This document shows positions 9,209 to 17,245 of a stretch of 64,000 bases of DNA, piece after piece. The stretch is from contig NZ_BMTW01000021.1 in assembly GCF_014649875.1 (NCBI RefSeq), positions 61,519-125,518 on the forward strand. The letters are read 5' to 3'. The notes beneath the pieces were generated by a model. It searched no databases. It was not told the DNA's origin and saw nothing but the letters and a program-made list of their open reading frames with translations. The stretch's first letter is position 1; every line of letters begins with the position of its first letter. Made by a program: the position numbers and the translations under genes. Origin of the DNA: Streptomyces rubiginosohelvolus (lineage in GTDB: Bacteria; Actinomycetota; Actinomycetes; Streptomycetales; Streptomycetaceae).

Positions 9209-9574
9209 ATGGGCATTGAGGAATTCGGCGGCGGTCAGACGGCACAGGCGGACGTGCTGGTCGTCACCACGAACGACGTACCCGGCTATCAGGTGACCCA
9301 GGTCATCGGCGAGGTCTTCGGGCTGACCGTACGGTCGCGTCACCTCGGCAGCCAGATCGGGGCCGGGCTGAAGTCGATGATCGGCGGCGAGCTGAGGGGG
9401 CTGACCAAGACGCTGGTCGAGACCCGGAACCAGGCGATGGAGCGGCTCGTGGAGCAGGCGCGGGCCCGGGGCGCCAACGCGGTCCTGATGATGCGCTTCG
9501 ACGTGACCGAGGCGGCGGACGTCGGTACGGAGGTCTGCGCGTACGGGACGGCGGCGGTGATCAGCAAGGTGTGA
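9209..9574 (+). CDS. YbjQ family (UPF0145, heavy-metal-binding-like) protein
   Basis: Small soluble protein (121 residues) of the YbjQ/UPF0145 family, whose members form pentameric rings. Its function is unknown, although the family is often labelled heavy-metal-binding. Recognisable parts are VLVVTTNDVPGYQVTQVIGEV at the start, the Gly-rich GAGLKSMIGGELRGLTKTL, and GANAVLMMRFDV near the end. A strong AGGAGG (9194-9199) precedes ATG 9209. It is divergent from the DedA gene across about 150 bp and followed by a repeat-rich gap. Confidence 0.9.
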   Translation: MGIEEFGGGQTAQADVLVVTTNDVPGYQVTQVIGEVFGLTVRSRHLGSQIGAGLKSMIGGELRGLTKTLVETRNQAMERLVEQARARGANAVLMMRFDVTEAADVGTEVCAYGTAAVISKV

Positions 9575-9595
9575 CGCGGAGCTGGTCGGTGCGCA

Positions 9596-9693
9596 CGGTG
9601 TGGCGCGGCACCGGCCCGACCGCCCGGCGTGACCCGGCGCCCCCGGGCCGCGCGGTGTGACGCGGTGCCGGCCGGGGCGCGCGGTGTGACGCG
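9596..9693. repeat. short direct repeats in the gap after the YbjQ gene
   Basis: The 14-mer CGCGGTGTGACGCG occurs exactly twice, at 9651-9664 and 9680-9693 (29-bp period), with a degenerate third copy near 9596-9607. The gap of about 180 bp otherwise shows no gene. The ClC-type gene begins 59 bp further on. Confidence 0.6.
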
Positions 9694-9751
9694 CGTGCCA
9701 GCCGGGCCAGCCTTGGGTGTTATGTGTGTTTTGTCGCCCTAGGGTGGGCCG

Positions 9752-11053
9752 GTGGCCCCCGAATCCCCCGCACCCTCGCCCACTCCCCCGCACCCCCCAC
9801 ACCCTCCGGGCACCCCGGCCCGGCGGCTGCTGCCGCTCGTGCTGCCCGCGATCGTGGTCGGCGTCGTCTGCGCGCTGATCCTGCTCGGGGTGAGCCTGCT
9901 GGCGGAGCAGCTCCAGGACGTGCTCTGGGAGTCCCTGCCCGACGCGCTCGGGGTGGGCGGGTTCTCCTCGGTGTGGATGGTCGTGATGCTCACCGCGACC
10001 GGCCTCGCGGTGGGGCTCGTCCTGCGGGCCGTACCCGGTCACGGCGGGCCCGATCCGGCCAGCACCGGGCTGGTCGACGCCCCGATGCGGCCCGGCATCG
10101 TGCCCGGGCTGCTCCTGGTGACGACCCTGGCACTGGCGGGCGGGGTGAGTCTCGGGCCGGAGAACCCGATCACCGCCGCCAACATCGCCCTGGCCTTCTG
10201 GCTCGGCCGGCGGTTCGCGCCCGGCGCTCCGGGCGAGTTGTGGGTGGCGCTCGCGGCGGCCGGGACGATCGGGGCGCTCTTCGGTACCCCGGTCGCCGCC
10301 GCGCTGATCCTCTCCGAGGTGATGGCCTCGCAGCCGGGCCCCGGGGCGTTCTGGGACCGGCTGTTCGCCCCGCTCGCGGCCGGTACGGCGGGCGCGCTGA
10401 CCATGTCGCTGATCGCGGAGCCCAGCTTCGACTTGTCCCTCCCGGCGTACACCGGACCGCACTGGGGCGATCTGCTCTCCGCCCTGCTGATCGCCTCGGC
10501 GGGCGCGCTCCTCGGGCTGCTCGCGGTGTACGCGTTCCCGGTGGCGCACCGGGTCTTCGCGGCGCTGCGGCATCCGGTGCTCGCCCTGACGGCGGGCGGT
10601 CTCGTGCTGGGGCTGCTGGGTGCGCTGGGCGGCCATCTCACCCTGTTCAAGGGGCTCGACGAGGTGAAGACGCTGGCCGGGGACCCGGACGGGTGGTCGG
10701 CCGGGGAGTTCGCGGGGATGGCGATCGTGAAGATGGCCGCCCTCGTGATCGCGGCCACCTGCGGCTTCCGGGGCGGCCGGATCTTCCCGTCGGTCTTCGC
10801 GGGGGTGTCGCTCGGGCTGTGCGCCCATGCACTGGTCGACGCGGTCCCGCCGTCGCTCGCGGTGTCGTGCGCGGTGCTGGGGGTGCTGCTCGCCGTCACC
10901 CGGCAGGGCTGGGTGAGCCTGTTCACCGCGGCGGTGATGGTCGGCGACGCGTCCGTGCTGCCGCTGCTGTGCGCGGCGACCCTGCCCGCGTGGCTGCTGG
11001 TCACGGGGCGGGCCCAGATGCAGCTGGACGCGGACGGGAAGTCGCTGCGATGA
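9752..11053 (+). CDS. ClC-type chloride channel / ion channel protein
   Basis: Predicted membrane channel or antiporter of the voltage-gated chloride channel superfamily. The 433-residue protein has 10 or more hydrophobic segments. The selectivity-filter region is represented by GGVSLGPENPI (GxEGP-like, here with Asn in place of Gly) near residue 133 and by FGTPVAAALILSE near 178, which matches the ClC helix F region; CGFRGGRIFPSVFAGVSLG near 333 is the third conserved part. The start GTG 9752 begins MAPESPAPSPTPPHPPH, a Pro-rich cytoplasmic tail. The upstream gap contains direct repeats. The exact ion is not determinable. Confidence 0.85.
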   Translation: MAPESPAPSPTPPHPPHPPGTPARRLLPLVLPAIVVGVVCALILLGVSLLAEQLQDVLWESLPDALGVGGFSSVWMVVMLTATGLAVGLVLRAVPGHGGPDPASTGLVDAPMRPGIVPGLLLVTTLALAGGVSLGPENPITAANIALAFWLGRRFAPGAPGELWVALAAAGTIGALFGTPVAAALILSEVMASQPGPGAFWDRLFAPLAAGTAGALTMSLIAEPSFDLSLPAYTGPHWGDLLSALLIASAGALLGLLAVYAFPVAHRVFAALRHPVLALTAGGLVLGLLGALGGHLTLFKGLDEVKTLAGDPDGWSAGEFAGMAIVKMAALVIAATCGFRGGRIFPSVFAGVSLGLCAHALVDAVPPSLAVSCAVLGVLLAVTRQGWVSLFTAAVMVGDASVLPLLCAATLPAWLLVTGRAQMQLDADGKSLR

Positions 11054-11126
11054 GCGGGAGGCGTGCGCGGTCACGGGGAAGGCCCCGCCCGGCGCGCCGG
11101 AAGCACTGAACCTCCGTATCGTCTGG

Positions 11127-11148
11127 TTCGTGCGCTTTTGCGCAACCC
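11127..11148. promoter_or_regulatory. palindrome upstream of wrbA
   Basis: TGCGCTTTTGCGCA (11131-11144) is a perfect inverted repeat inside the wider GGTT...AACC frame (11126-11148). It lies about 35-55 bp before the wrbA start codon, where a repressor operator would be expected. It could instead be a small hairpin in the leader RNA. Confidence 0.45.
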
Positions 11149-11181
11149 TGTACCGATTACGGTTCCACGGAGGTTCCCCGC

Positions 11182-11805
11182 ATGCCCACGCCCGTCAACG
11201 TCGCCGTCGTCTACTACTCCTCCACCGGCACCGTCGCCACGATCGCGAAGGCGATGGCCGAGGACGCCGAGCGGGCCGGGGCCCAGGTGCGGCTGCGCCG
11301 GGCGGCGGAGCTCGCGCCGCAGGCGGCCATCGACTCCAACCCGGCGTGGGCGGAGAACGCCAGGGCGACCGCGGACATCCCCGAGGTCTCGCCGGACGAC
11401 ATGGTCTGGGCGGACGCGGTGATCTTCGGTACGCCGACCCGGTTCGGGAACGTCACCGCCCAGCTGAAGCAGTTCCTCGACACGCTCGGCGGGCTGTGGC
11501 AGTCCGGGCAGCTCGCCGACAAGGTCTACAGCGGCTTCACCTCCACGGCCACCGCCCACGGCGGCCAGGAGTCCACGCTGCTCGCGCTGTACAACACGAT
11601 CCACCACTTCGGCGGCATCCTCGTCACCCCCGGCTACACCGACCCCACGAAGTTCGTCGACGGCAACCCGTACGGCACCTCGCACATCGCCGGGCAGGGC
11701 GACCTCCCGGTCGGCGAGCAGACGCTCACCGCCACCCGGGTGCAGGCCGAGCGGGTCGTGAAGCTGACCCGGGCCGTCAAGGCGGGCCTGGCCGCCGAGA
11801 ACTGA
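11182..11805 (+). CDS. wrbA: NAD(P)H:quinone oxidoreductase WrbA
   Basis: Flavodoxin-like FMN enzyme that reduces quinones by two electrons and so avoids semiquinone radicals. The 207-residue protein begins VNVAVVYYSSTGTVATIAKA, the FMN phosphate-binding loop (YSSTGT). FGTPTRFGNVTAQLKQFLD is the typical WrbA core and FTSTATAHGGQESTLL follows near residue 115. The start ATG 11182 is preceded by GGAGG at 11168-11172. A short palindrome lies in the leader. It is followed 67 bp later by the glutamate decarboxylase gene on the same strand. Confidence 0.95.
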   Translation: MPTPVNVAVVYYSSTGTVATIAKAMAEDAERAGAQVRLRRAAELAPQAAIDSNPAWAENARATADIPEVSPDDMVWADAVIFGTPTRFGNVTAQLKQFLDTLGGLWQSGQLADKVYSGFTSTATAHGGQESTLLALYNTIHHFGGILVTPGYTDPTKFVDGNPYGTSHIAGQGDLPVGEQTLTATRVQAERVVKLTRAVKAGLAAEN

Positions 11806-11872
11806 CCCCGTCCCCGCAGACGCCCACGGACGCGCACCGACCCCCGTAGGCCGAGAGAAGGGTTTCCCCACC

Positions 11873-13300
11873 ATGCCGCTCCACCGTGGTGCCCACCCGG
11901 ATCAGGACAAGCCCTCCGACGAGCGGCGCAGGCTCGCTCTGAACCCGTTCTTCGGCGAGGCGGACCCGACGGCCGCGATGAACACCGCGCCGCCACGGCA
12001 CCGGCTGCCCGACGGGCCGCTGCCGCCGCTGACGGCGTACCGGCTGGTCCACGACGAGCTGATGCTCGACGGCAACTCCCGGCTCAACCTGGCCACGTTC
12101 GTCACCACCTGGATGGAGCCGCAGGCCGGCGTCCTGATGGGCGAGTGCCGGGACAAGAACATGATCGACAAGGACGAGTACCCGCGCACCGCCGAGCTGG
12201 AGAAGCGCTGTGTGGCGATGCTCGCCGACCTGTGGAACGCACCCGATCCGTCCGCGGCCGTGGGGTGTTCGACCACCGGGTCGAGCGAGGCGTGCATGCT
12301 CGCGGGGCTCGCCCTGAAGCGGCGCTGGGCCAAGCGGAACGCGGACCGCTATCCGGCGACGGCACGGCCCAATCTGGTGATGGGCGTGAACGTGCAGGTC
12401 TGCTGGGAGAAGTTCTGCAACTTCTGGGAGGTGGAGGCCCGGCAGGTCCCGATGGAGGGCGGGCGCTTCCACATCGACCCGCAGGCCGCCGCCGAACTCT
12501 GTGACGAGAACACCATCGGGGTCGTCGGCATCCTCGGCTCCACCTTCGACGGGTCCTACGAGCCGATCGCCGACCTCTGCGCGGCCCTGGACGCCCTCCA
12601 GGAACGCACCGGCCTCGACATCCCGGTCCACGTGGACGGGGCGTCCGGCGCGATGGTGGCACCCTTCCTCGACCCGGACCTGGTGTGGGACTTCCGCCTG
12701 CCGAGGGTGGCGTCGGTCAACACCTCGGGCCACAAGTACGGCCTGGTCTATCCGGGGGTCGGCTGGGCGCTGTGGCGTACGGCGGACGAACTGCCGGAGG
12801 AGCTGGTCTTCCGGGTCAACTACCTGGGCGGCGACATGCCGACGTTCGCCCTGAACTTCTCCCGGCCCGGGGCGCAGGTGGTCGCGCAGTACTACACGTT
12901 CCTGCGGCTCGGGCGGGACGGCTACCGCGCGGTCCAGCAGGCCTCCCGGGACGTGGCCTGCTCTCTGGCCCGCGCGGTGGAGGACCTCGGCGACTTCCAC
13001 CTCCTCACCCGGGGAGACGAGTTGCCGGTGTTCGCCTTCACGACGACCGCCGAGGTCCACGCGTACGACGTCTTCGACGTGTCGCGCCGGCTGCGGGAGC
13101 GGGGCTGGCTGGTGCCCGCGTACACCTTCCCCGCCAACCGGCAGGATCTGTCAGTGCTGCGGGTGGTGTGCCGCAACGGCTTCTCCTCCGACCTGGCCGA
13201 GCTGCTGGTCGAGGACCTGAAGCAGCTCCTGCCCGAACTCCGGGCGCAGAAGCACCCGGTGAGCCACGACCGGAAGGCCGCTACGGCCTTTCACCACTGA
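11873..13300 (+). CDS. gadB: glutamate decarboxylase (PLP-dependent)
   Basis: Group II pyridoxal-phosphate decarboxylase that converts glutamate to GABA and CO2, consuming a proton. The 475-residue length equals that of bacterial GadB. MIDKDEYPRTAELEKRCV, GCSTTGSSEACMLAGLALK (PLP phosphate binding), HVDGASGAMVAPFLDP and the Schiff-base lysine in NTSGHKYGLVYPGVGW are all present. The ATG at 11873 follows GAGAAGGG. No antiporter (GadC) lies next to it, so a complete acid-resistance pair is not encoded here. Confidence 0.96.
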   Translation: MPLHRGAHPDQDKPSDERRRLALNPFFGEADPTAAMNTAPPRHRLPDGPLPPLTAYRLVHDELMLDGNSRLNLATFVTTWMEPQAGVLMGECRDKNMIDKDEYPRTAELEKRCVAMLADLWNAPDPSAAVGCSTTGSSEACMLAGLALKRRWAKRNADRYPATARPNLVMGVNVQVCWEKFCNFWEVEARQVPMEGGRFHIDPQAAAELCDENTIGVVGILGSTFDGSYEPIADLCAALDALQERTGLDIPVHVDGASGAMVAPFLDPDLVWDFRLPRVASVNTSGHKYGLVYPGVGWALWRTADELPEELVFRVNYLGGDMPTFALNFSRPGAQVVAQYYTFLRLGRDGYRAVQQASRDVACSLARAVEDLGDFHLLTRGDELPVFAFTTTAEVHAYDVFDVSRRLRERGWLVPAYTFPANRQDLSVLRVVCRNGFSSDLAELLVEDLKQLLPELRAQKHPVSHDRKAATAFHH

Positions 13301-13316
13301 GGCGGCGGCCCCGCCG

Positions 13317-14147
13317 CTACCGGCTGAGCCGCGCGAACTTCCGTACGGCCAGCGGGAAGAACACCGCGATGATGGCCACCGGCCAGAGCACCGCGAGGAG
13401 CCCGGCGTGTTCGGCGGCCCAGGAGCCGGTCGCGCCGCCGGGGTTGCCGAACAGGTCCCGTACGGCGGTGGCGGTCGCGGACATCGGGTTCCACTCGACC
13501 ACCGCGCCCAGCCAGCCCGGCATCGACGCGGGGGTCGCGAAGACGTTGGAGAGGAAGCCGACCGGCCAGACCAGGATCTGGACCGCCGTGACCATCTCCG
13601 GCCTGCCCGCCACCATGGCGAGCTGGATGCCGACCCACAGCATCGCGAACCGCAGCAGGAGCAGCAGCCCCACCGCCCCCAGCGCGGCCGCCGCCCCGTT
13701 GTGCCAGCGCCAGCCGACCGCGTAACCGACCCCGGTCATCACGGCGAGCGAGACCACCGACTGCAGCATGTCCGCGGCGCTGCGGCCCACCAGCACCGCG
13801 CCGGGGACCATCGGCATCGAGCGGAACCGGTCGATGACGCCCTTGCCGAGGTCCTGGGTGACCGCCAGCATCGTCGCTTCCAGGCCGAAGGCCATGGTCA
13901 GCGCGAGCATGCCGGGGACCAGGTACTCGGTGGGGTCGCCCGGCACGCCCCGGCCGCCGCCCACCAGATAGGTGAACATCAGGAGCAGCATCACCGGGAA
14001 CACCAGGTTGACGAGGACCGCCACGGGCTGGCGGGCCCAGTGCGCCAGTTCGCGGCGGGTCATCGTCCAGGAGTCGGCCAGTGCCCAGCCCAGCCGGGAG
14101 GCCGCCCCACCCGGTCCGGGGACCGCCGTCGTCGTCGCCGCACTCAT
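13317..14147 (-). CDS. ABC-2 type transporter permease (DrrB-like)
   Basis: Membrane half of a drug/lipid-type ABC exporter. The 276-residue protein has six hydrophobic segments, and the conserved ABC-2 stretch DLGKGVIDRFRSMPMVPGAVLVGR lies between the second and third. VEWNPMSATATAVRDLFGNP near the C terminus is typical of DrrB-like permeases. The start ATG at 14147 overlaps the stop of the upstream ATPase gene by 4 nt (ATGA), showing translational coupling. It converges closely with the glutamate decarboxylase gene. Confidence 0.93.
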   Translation of the reverse strand: MSAATTTAVPGPGGAASRLGWALADSWTMTRRELAHWARQPVAVLVNLVFPVMLLLMFTYLVGGGRGVPGDPTEYLVPGMLALTMAFGLEATMLAVTQDLGKGVIDRFRSMPMVPGAVLVGRSAADMLQSVVSLAVMTGVGYAVGWRWHNGAAAALGAVGLLLLLRFAMLWVGIQLAMVAGRPEMVTAVQILVWPVGFLSNVFATPASMPGWLGAVVEWNPMSATATAVRDLFGNPGGATGSWAAEHAGLLAVLWPVAIIAVFFPLAVRKFARLSR

Positions 14148-15109
14148 GCCGCCACCTCCGTCTTCTCCGCCGCCTGCTCCGCGGCCGGTTGTCCGGTCAG
14201 GGACAGGAACACCTCGTCCAGGGTCGGGCGGCGCACCGCGATGTCCTCCGCCTCGATGCCCGCCTCGTCCAGCACCCGCACCGTCCGGGTCAGGGCCGCC
14301 ATCCGGTCCGGGGCGGGCGCGCCGATCCGCCGCCGGTCGGGGTCGAGCGTCAGGTCCTCGCCGCCGAGCAGCGCGGCCGCCTCCGCCAGCCGGGACGCGT
14401 CGCGCAGGACGACGTCGATCCGGTCGCCGCCGACGCGGGCCTTCAGCTCGTCGGGGGTGCCCTCGGCGACCGCCCGGCCGTGGTCGATGAGGGCGATCCG
14501 GTCGGCCAGCTGGTCCGCCTCGTCCAGATACTGCGTGGTCAGCAGCACCGTGGTGCCGCCGCCGACCAGGGACCGCACCGCGTCCCACACCTCGGTCCGG
14601 CCGCGCGGGTCGAGGCCGGTCGTCGGCTCGTCCAGGAACAGCACGTCCGGATCGGTGATCAGCGACGCGGCCAGGTCGAGCCGCCTGCGCATGCCGCCGC
14701 TGTACTGCTTGACCGCCTTGCGGCCGGTGTCCGCGAGGCCGAACCGCTCAAGCAGCTCGTCCGCCCGGCTGCCCGCCCGGCGTGCGCCCAGGTGGTACAG
14801 CCGCCCGAACATCTCCAGGTTCTGCCGTCCGCCGAGCTGTTCGTCCACCGCCGCGTGCTGCCCGAGCAGCCCGATCCTGCGCCGCACCTCGCCCGCCCGC
14901 TCACGGACGTCGAGGCCGGCCACGGTGACCCGGCCCGCGTCGTGGCGCAGCAGCGTCGACACGATCCGTACGGCGGTGGTCTTGCCCGCCCCGTTGGGGC
15001 CGAGCACCCCGTGCACGGTGCCGCTGCCGACGACCAGGTCCAGTCCGTCCAGGGCGCGCTTCTCCCCGTACCGCTTGTGCACTCCGTCCATGACGATCGC
15101 TTCCGTCAC
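14144..15109 (-). CDS. daunorubicin-resistance-like ABC transporter ATP-binding protein (DrrA-like)
   Basis: Cytoplasmic ATPase of a two-gene ABC exporter. Walker A GPNGAGKTT is near residue 38, the Q-loop region GLLGQHAAVDEQLGG is DrrA-like, the signature is YSGGMRRRLDLA, Walker B is VLFLDEPTTGLDPRG, and the switch histidine region is LLTTQYLDEADQLAD. The C-terminal extension with RRPTLDEVFLSLTG is characteristic of DrrA. The 321-residue length is normal. It lies downstream of a PadR gene with an operator-like palindrome between them, so induction by a drug-like ligand is a reasonable inference; the substrate is unknown. Confidence 0.95.
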   Translation of the reverse strand: MTEAIVMDGVHKRYGEKRALDGLDLVVGSGTVHGVLGPNGAGKTTAVRIVSTLLRHDAGRVTVAGLDVRERAGEVRRRIGLLGQHAAVDEQLGGRQNLEMFGRLYHLGARRAGSRADELLERFGLADTGRKAVKQYSGGMRRRLDLAASLITDPDVLFLDEPTTGLDPRGRTEVWDAVRSLVGGGTTVLLTTQYLDEADQLADRIALIDHGRAVAEGTPDELKARVGGDRIDVVLRDASRLAEAAALLGGEDLTLDPDRRRIGAPAPDRMAALTRTVRVLDEAGIEAEDIAVRRPTLDEVFLSLTGQPAAEQAAEKTEVAA

Positions 15110-15145
15110 GTTCCCCGCCGCCCTTCCACGCCTTCACAACCCTCG

Positions 15146-15161
15146 TAGTCAAACTTGACTA
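15146..15161. promoter_or_regulatory. PadR-type operator upstream of the ABC exporter
   Basis: TAGTCAAACTTGACTA is a palindrome with perfect 7-bp arms and a 2-nt centre, 37 bp upstream of the ABC ATPase start. Related copies at 15193-15207 and 15859-15874 place the same motif at the padR 3' end and in front of padR, which is the pattern expected for a PadR repressor controlling the exporter and itself. Confidence 0.75.
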
Positions 15162-15192
15162 GTAGGTCGAAGGTAAACCCCGGTCCGGCATT

Positions 15193-15207
15193 CGTCAAAC
15201 TTGATTA
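15193..15207. promoter_or_regulatory. second PadR-type half-palindrome overlapping the padR stop codon
   Basis: CGTCAAACTTGATTA keeps the TCAA-AC-TTGA core of the site at 15146-15161. Its last three bases are the padR stop codon read on the minus strand. It may be an auxiliary operator for the ABC exporter. Confidence 0.5.
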
Positions 15208-15846
15208 CTCGTTGTCCCCGGGGTCGGGCACCCCGGTGGCGTAGGGGTTCTCCTCGCCCTCGGCGAGCACGCCGACGAACGGGTCGCCCTCGCCCGCGAA
15301 GGTGTACGCGCCGCCCTCGATGCGGGCGATCAGGCCCCGGGTCCACTCCGCGCCACTGTCCGCCGAGTGCACCCACAGGTTCATGATCTCGCCGATGTGG
15401 CCGAGGGATTCGGGCCCTTCCTCGGGGGTGTAGTACTCGGTCACCGCCTCGCGCCACTCGCGGATGCCCTCGATCCGCTCCTTGAGCAGCGCGACCGCCT
15501 CCTCGCGGGGCAGGTCGACGATGAAGCCGACCGCCGCCGACAGGACGTCCATGTTCCGGTCGTAGGAGCGGATGGCGTCCCGGAGCAGGGCGCGGTACTC
15601 ATCGAGGCCCTCGTCCGTGACCTCGTACTCGGTGCGCGGTGGACCCCCGGCCGTGGAGGGGGCCGTCTCGTGCGCGAGGAGCAGTCCCTGCTTCGCCATC
15701 TGCTTCAGGGCGTGGTAGATCGACCCGGGCTTGGCGTTGGACCACTCGTGCGCACCCCAGTACTCCAGGTCGTTGCGGACCTGATAGCCGTGCGCGCGGC
15801 CGTGCATGCGCACCGCGCCGAGGACCAGCAGCCGGATCGCGGACAT
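15205..15846 (-). CDS. PadR family transcriptional regulator
   Basis: Dimeric winged-helix repressor. The first 90 residues form the PadR domain (LGAVRMHGRAHGYQVRNDLE, then the recognition part KPGSIYHALKQMAKQGLL and a wing ending TEYEVTDEGL), followed by a C-terminal helical Vir-type dimerisation region. At 213 residues it belongs to the longer PadR subfamily. AAGGAG precedes ATG 15846 by 5 nt. It lies upstream of the DrrAB-like genes on the same strand and 15 bp after the MFS gene, with operator-like sequence in front of and behind it. I infer that it represses the ABC exporter and itself. Confidence 0.94.
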   Translation of the reverse strand: MSAIRLLVLGAVRMHGRAHGYQVRNDLEYWGAHEWSNAKPGSIYHALKQMAKQGLLLAHETAPSTAGGPPRTEYEVTDEGLDEYRALLRDAIRSYDRNMDVLSAAVGFIVDLPREEAVALLKERIEGIREWREAVTEYYTPEEGPESLGHIGEIMNLWVHSADSGAEWTRGLIARIEGGAYTFAGEGDPFVGVLAEGEENPYATGVPDPGDNE

Positions 15847-15858
15847 GACACTCCTTCG

Positions 15859-15874
15859 TATTCAACTTTGACTA
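15859..15874. promoter_or_regulatory. PadR-type operator in front of padR
   Basis: TATTCAACTTTGACTA has one mismatch between its 7-bp arms and shares the TCAA-NN-TTGA core with the two copies near 15150-15200. It overlaps the stop codon of the MFS gene and lies about 13 bp upstream of the padR start codon. Confidence 0.6.
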
Positions 15875-17175
15875 GGGTAGCCCCGTCCGCTTGCGTCCGG
15901 GCGGCAGGTGTGCCCTCGCATCCGGACGGCGGGGGCCAGCAGGGCCGCGACCAGACATCCTGCCGCCAGCGCCGCCCACACCACGTCGTAGCTGCCGAAC
16001 GCGTCCCGGGCGGTGGCCCCGAGGAACGCCGAGGCGCCCGCGCCCAGCTGGTGGGCGGCGTTCGTCCAGCCGAAGACGATGGGCCCGGTCTCCCCGTACA
16101 CCCGGCGGGCCAGCTCGATGACGGGCGGCACGGTCGCGACGTCGACGAGCCCGTAGACCGCCGTGAACAGCAGCATGGGGGCCGTGACCGTCGAGGCGAA
16201 CACCAGGGGCAGAGCGAGGAGGGTGAGCGCGCGGACGGCGAAGCAGACGGTCAGCACGCGGCGCGGGTCGAACCGGTCGGTCAGCCAGCCGGCCAACAGC
16301 GCGCCGAGGGCGGAGAAGATCCCGATCAGGGACAGCAGCGAGGCCGCCGCCGTGGCCCGCATACCGTGATCGTGCGCGGCGGGAGCCCAGTTGGACCACA
16401 TGATGCCGTTGGTGGACGCCCCGCAGAGCGCGAACGCCCCGGCCAGCAGCCAGAACGGGCCGGTGCGCGCCGCCCGCAGGAGCACCTTCAGCGTGCGTAC
16501 CGCCGCGCCGGCGGCCGGGGTCGGCTTCTCCACGAACTCCGCTGCCCCGTACGGCTTCACGCCCGCCTCGGCCGGATGGTCGCGCAGCAGCAGGAACACC
16601 AGGGCGGCCACCGCCAGGGCTACGAGCGCCAGCGTCACCACCGGCGGACGCCAGCCGTGGTGGCCGACGGACCAGGCGAGGAGAGGGAGGAACAGCAGCT
16701 GGCCCAGGTGGCTCGCGGAGCTGAGCGCGCCCGTCACCAGCGAGCGCCGCCGGTCGAACCAGCGAGCGGTGACCCCGGCGGCGAACGTCATGGTCAGGCA
16801 GCCGCTGCCGAGGCCGATGAGCACACCCCAGTAGGCGACGAGCTGCCAGGGCCGCGTCATCACCCCGGTCAGCAGCGCCCCCGCCGCGACCATCAGCAAC
16901 GCGCCCATGACCACCCGGCGGGCCCCGATCCGGTCCATCAGCGCCGCCGCGAACGGGGCGGTGAGGCCGAAGAGCACCATGTTCACCGAGGCGGCGAGCG
17001 CGATCTGCCCGCGCTCCCAGCCGTACTCCTGGTGCAGCGGCGTCACCAGCAGACCGGGCACGGTGGTGAACGCGCCCGCCGTGACGATGGCGGCGCCCGC
17101 GACGGCGGCCATCAGCCACGCGCGGTGGATACGGGCGGACGGGGTCGTGGTCGAAGTCGAGGTCGATGAGGCCAT
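15862..17175 (-). CDS. MFS transporter (OFA/monocarboxylate-type)
   Basis: Twelve-segment major facilitator. The 437-residue protein has the MFS A-motif-like loop DRIGARRVVMGALL after segment 2, the related LTDRFDPRRVLTV after segment 8, and an opening AGAFTTVPGLLVTPLHQEYGW that resembles oxalate/formate antiporter-like (OFA/MCT) members. The start ATG 17175 (MASSTSTSTTT) is chosen over longer readings that run into the divergent promoter region. It is divergent from a GlxA-type regulator 70 bp away, which probably controls it. The substrate cannot be assigned. Confidence 0.9.
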   Translation of the reverse strand: MASSTSTSTTTPSARIHRAWLMAAVAGAAIVTAGAFTTVPGLLVTPLHQEYGWERGQIALAASVNMVLFGLTAPFAAALMDRIGARRVVMGALLMVAAGALLTGVMTRPWQLVAYWGVLIGLGSGCLTMTFAAGVTARWFDRRRSLVTGALSSASHLGQLLFLPLLAWSVGHHGWRPPVVTLALVALAVAALVFLLLRDHPAEAGVKPYGAAEFVEKPTPAAGAAVRTLKVLLRAARTGPFWLLAGAFALCGASTNGIMWSNWAPAAHDHGMRATAAASLLSLIGIFSALGALLAGWLTDRFDPRRVLTVCFAVRALTLLALPLVFASTVTAPMLLFTAVYGLVDVATVPPVIELARRVYGETGPIVFGWTNAAHQLGAGASAFLGATARDAFGSYDVVWAALAAGCLVAALLAPAVRMRGHTCRPDASGRGYPSQS

Positions 17176-17245
17176 GGAATCAGCGTCGCGAGCGAGTCCC
17201 GCCCTCACGAGTGTCCCGATGGACCAGGTGCGCAAGGATATGGCC

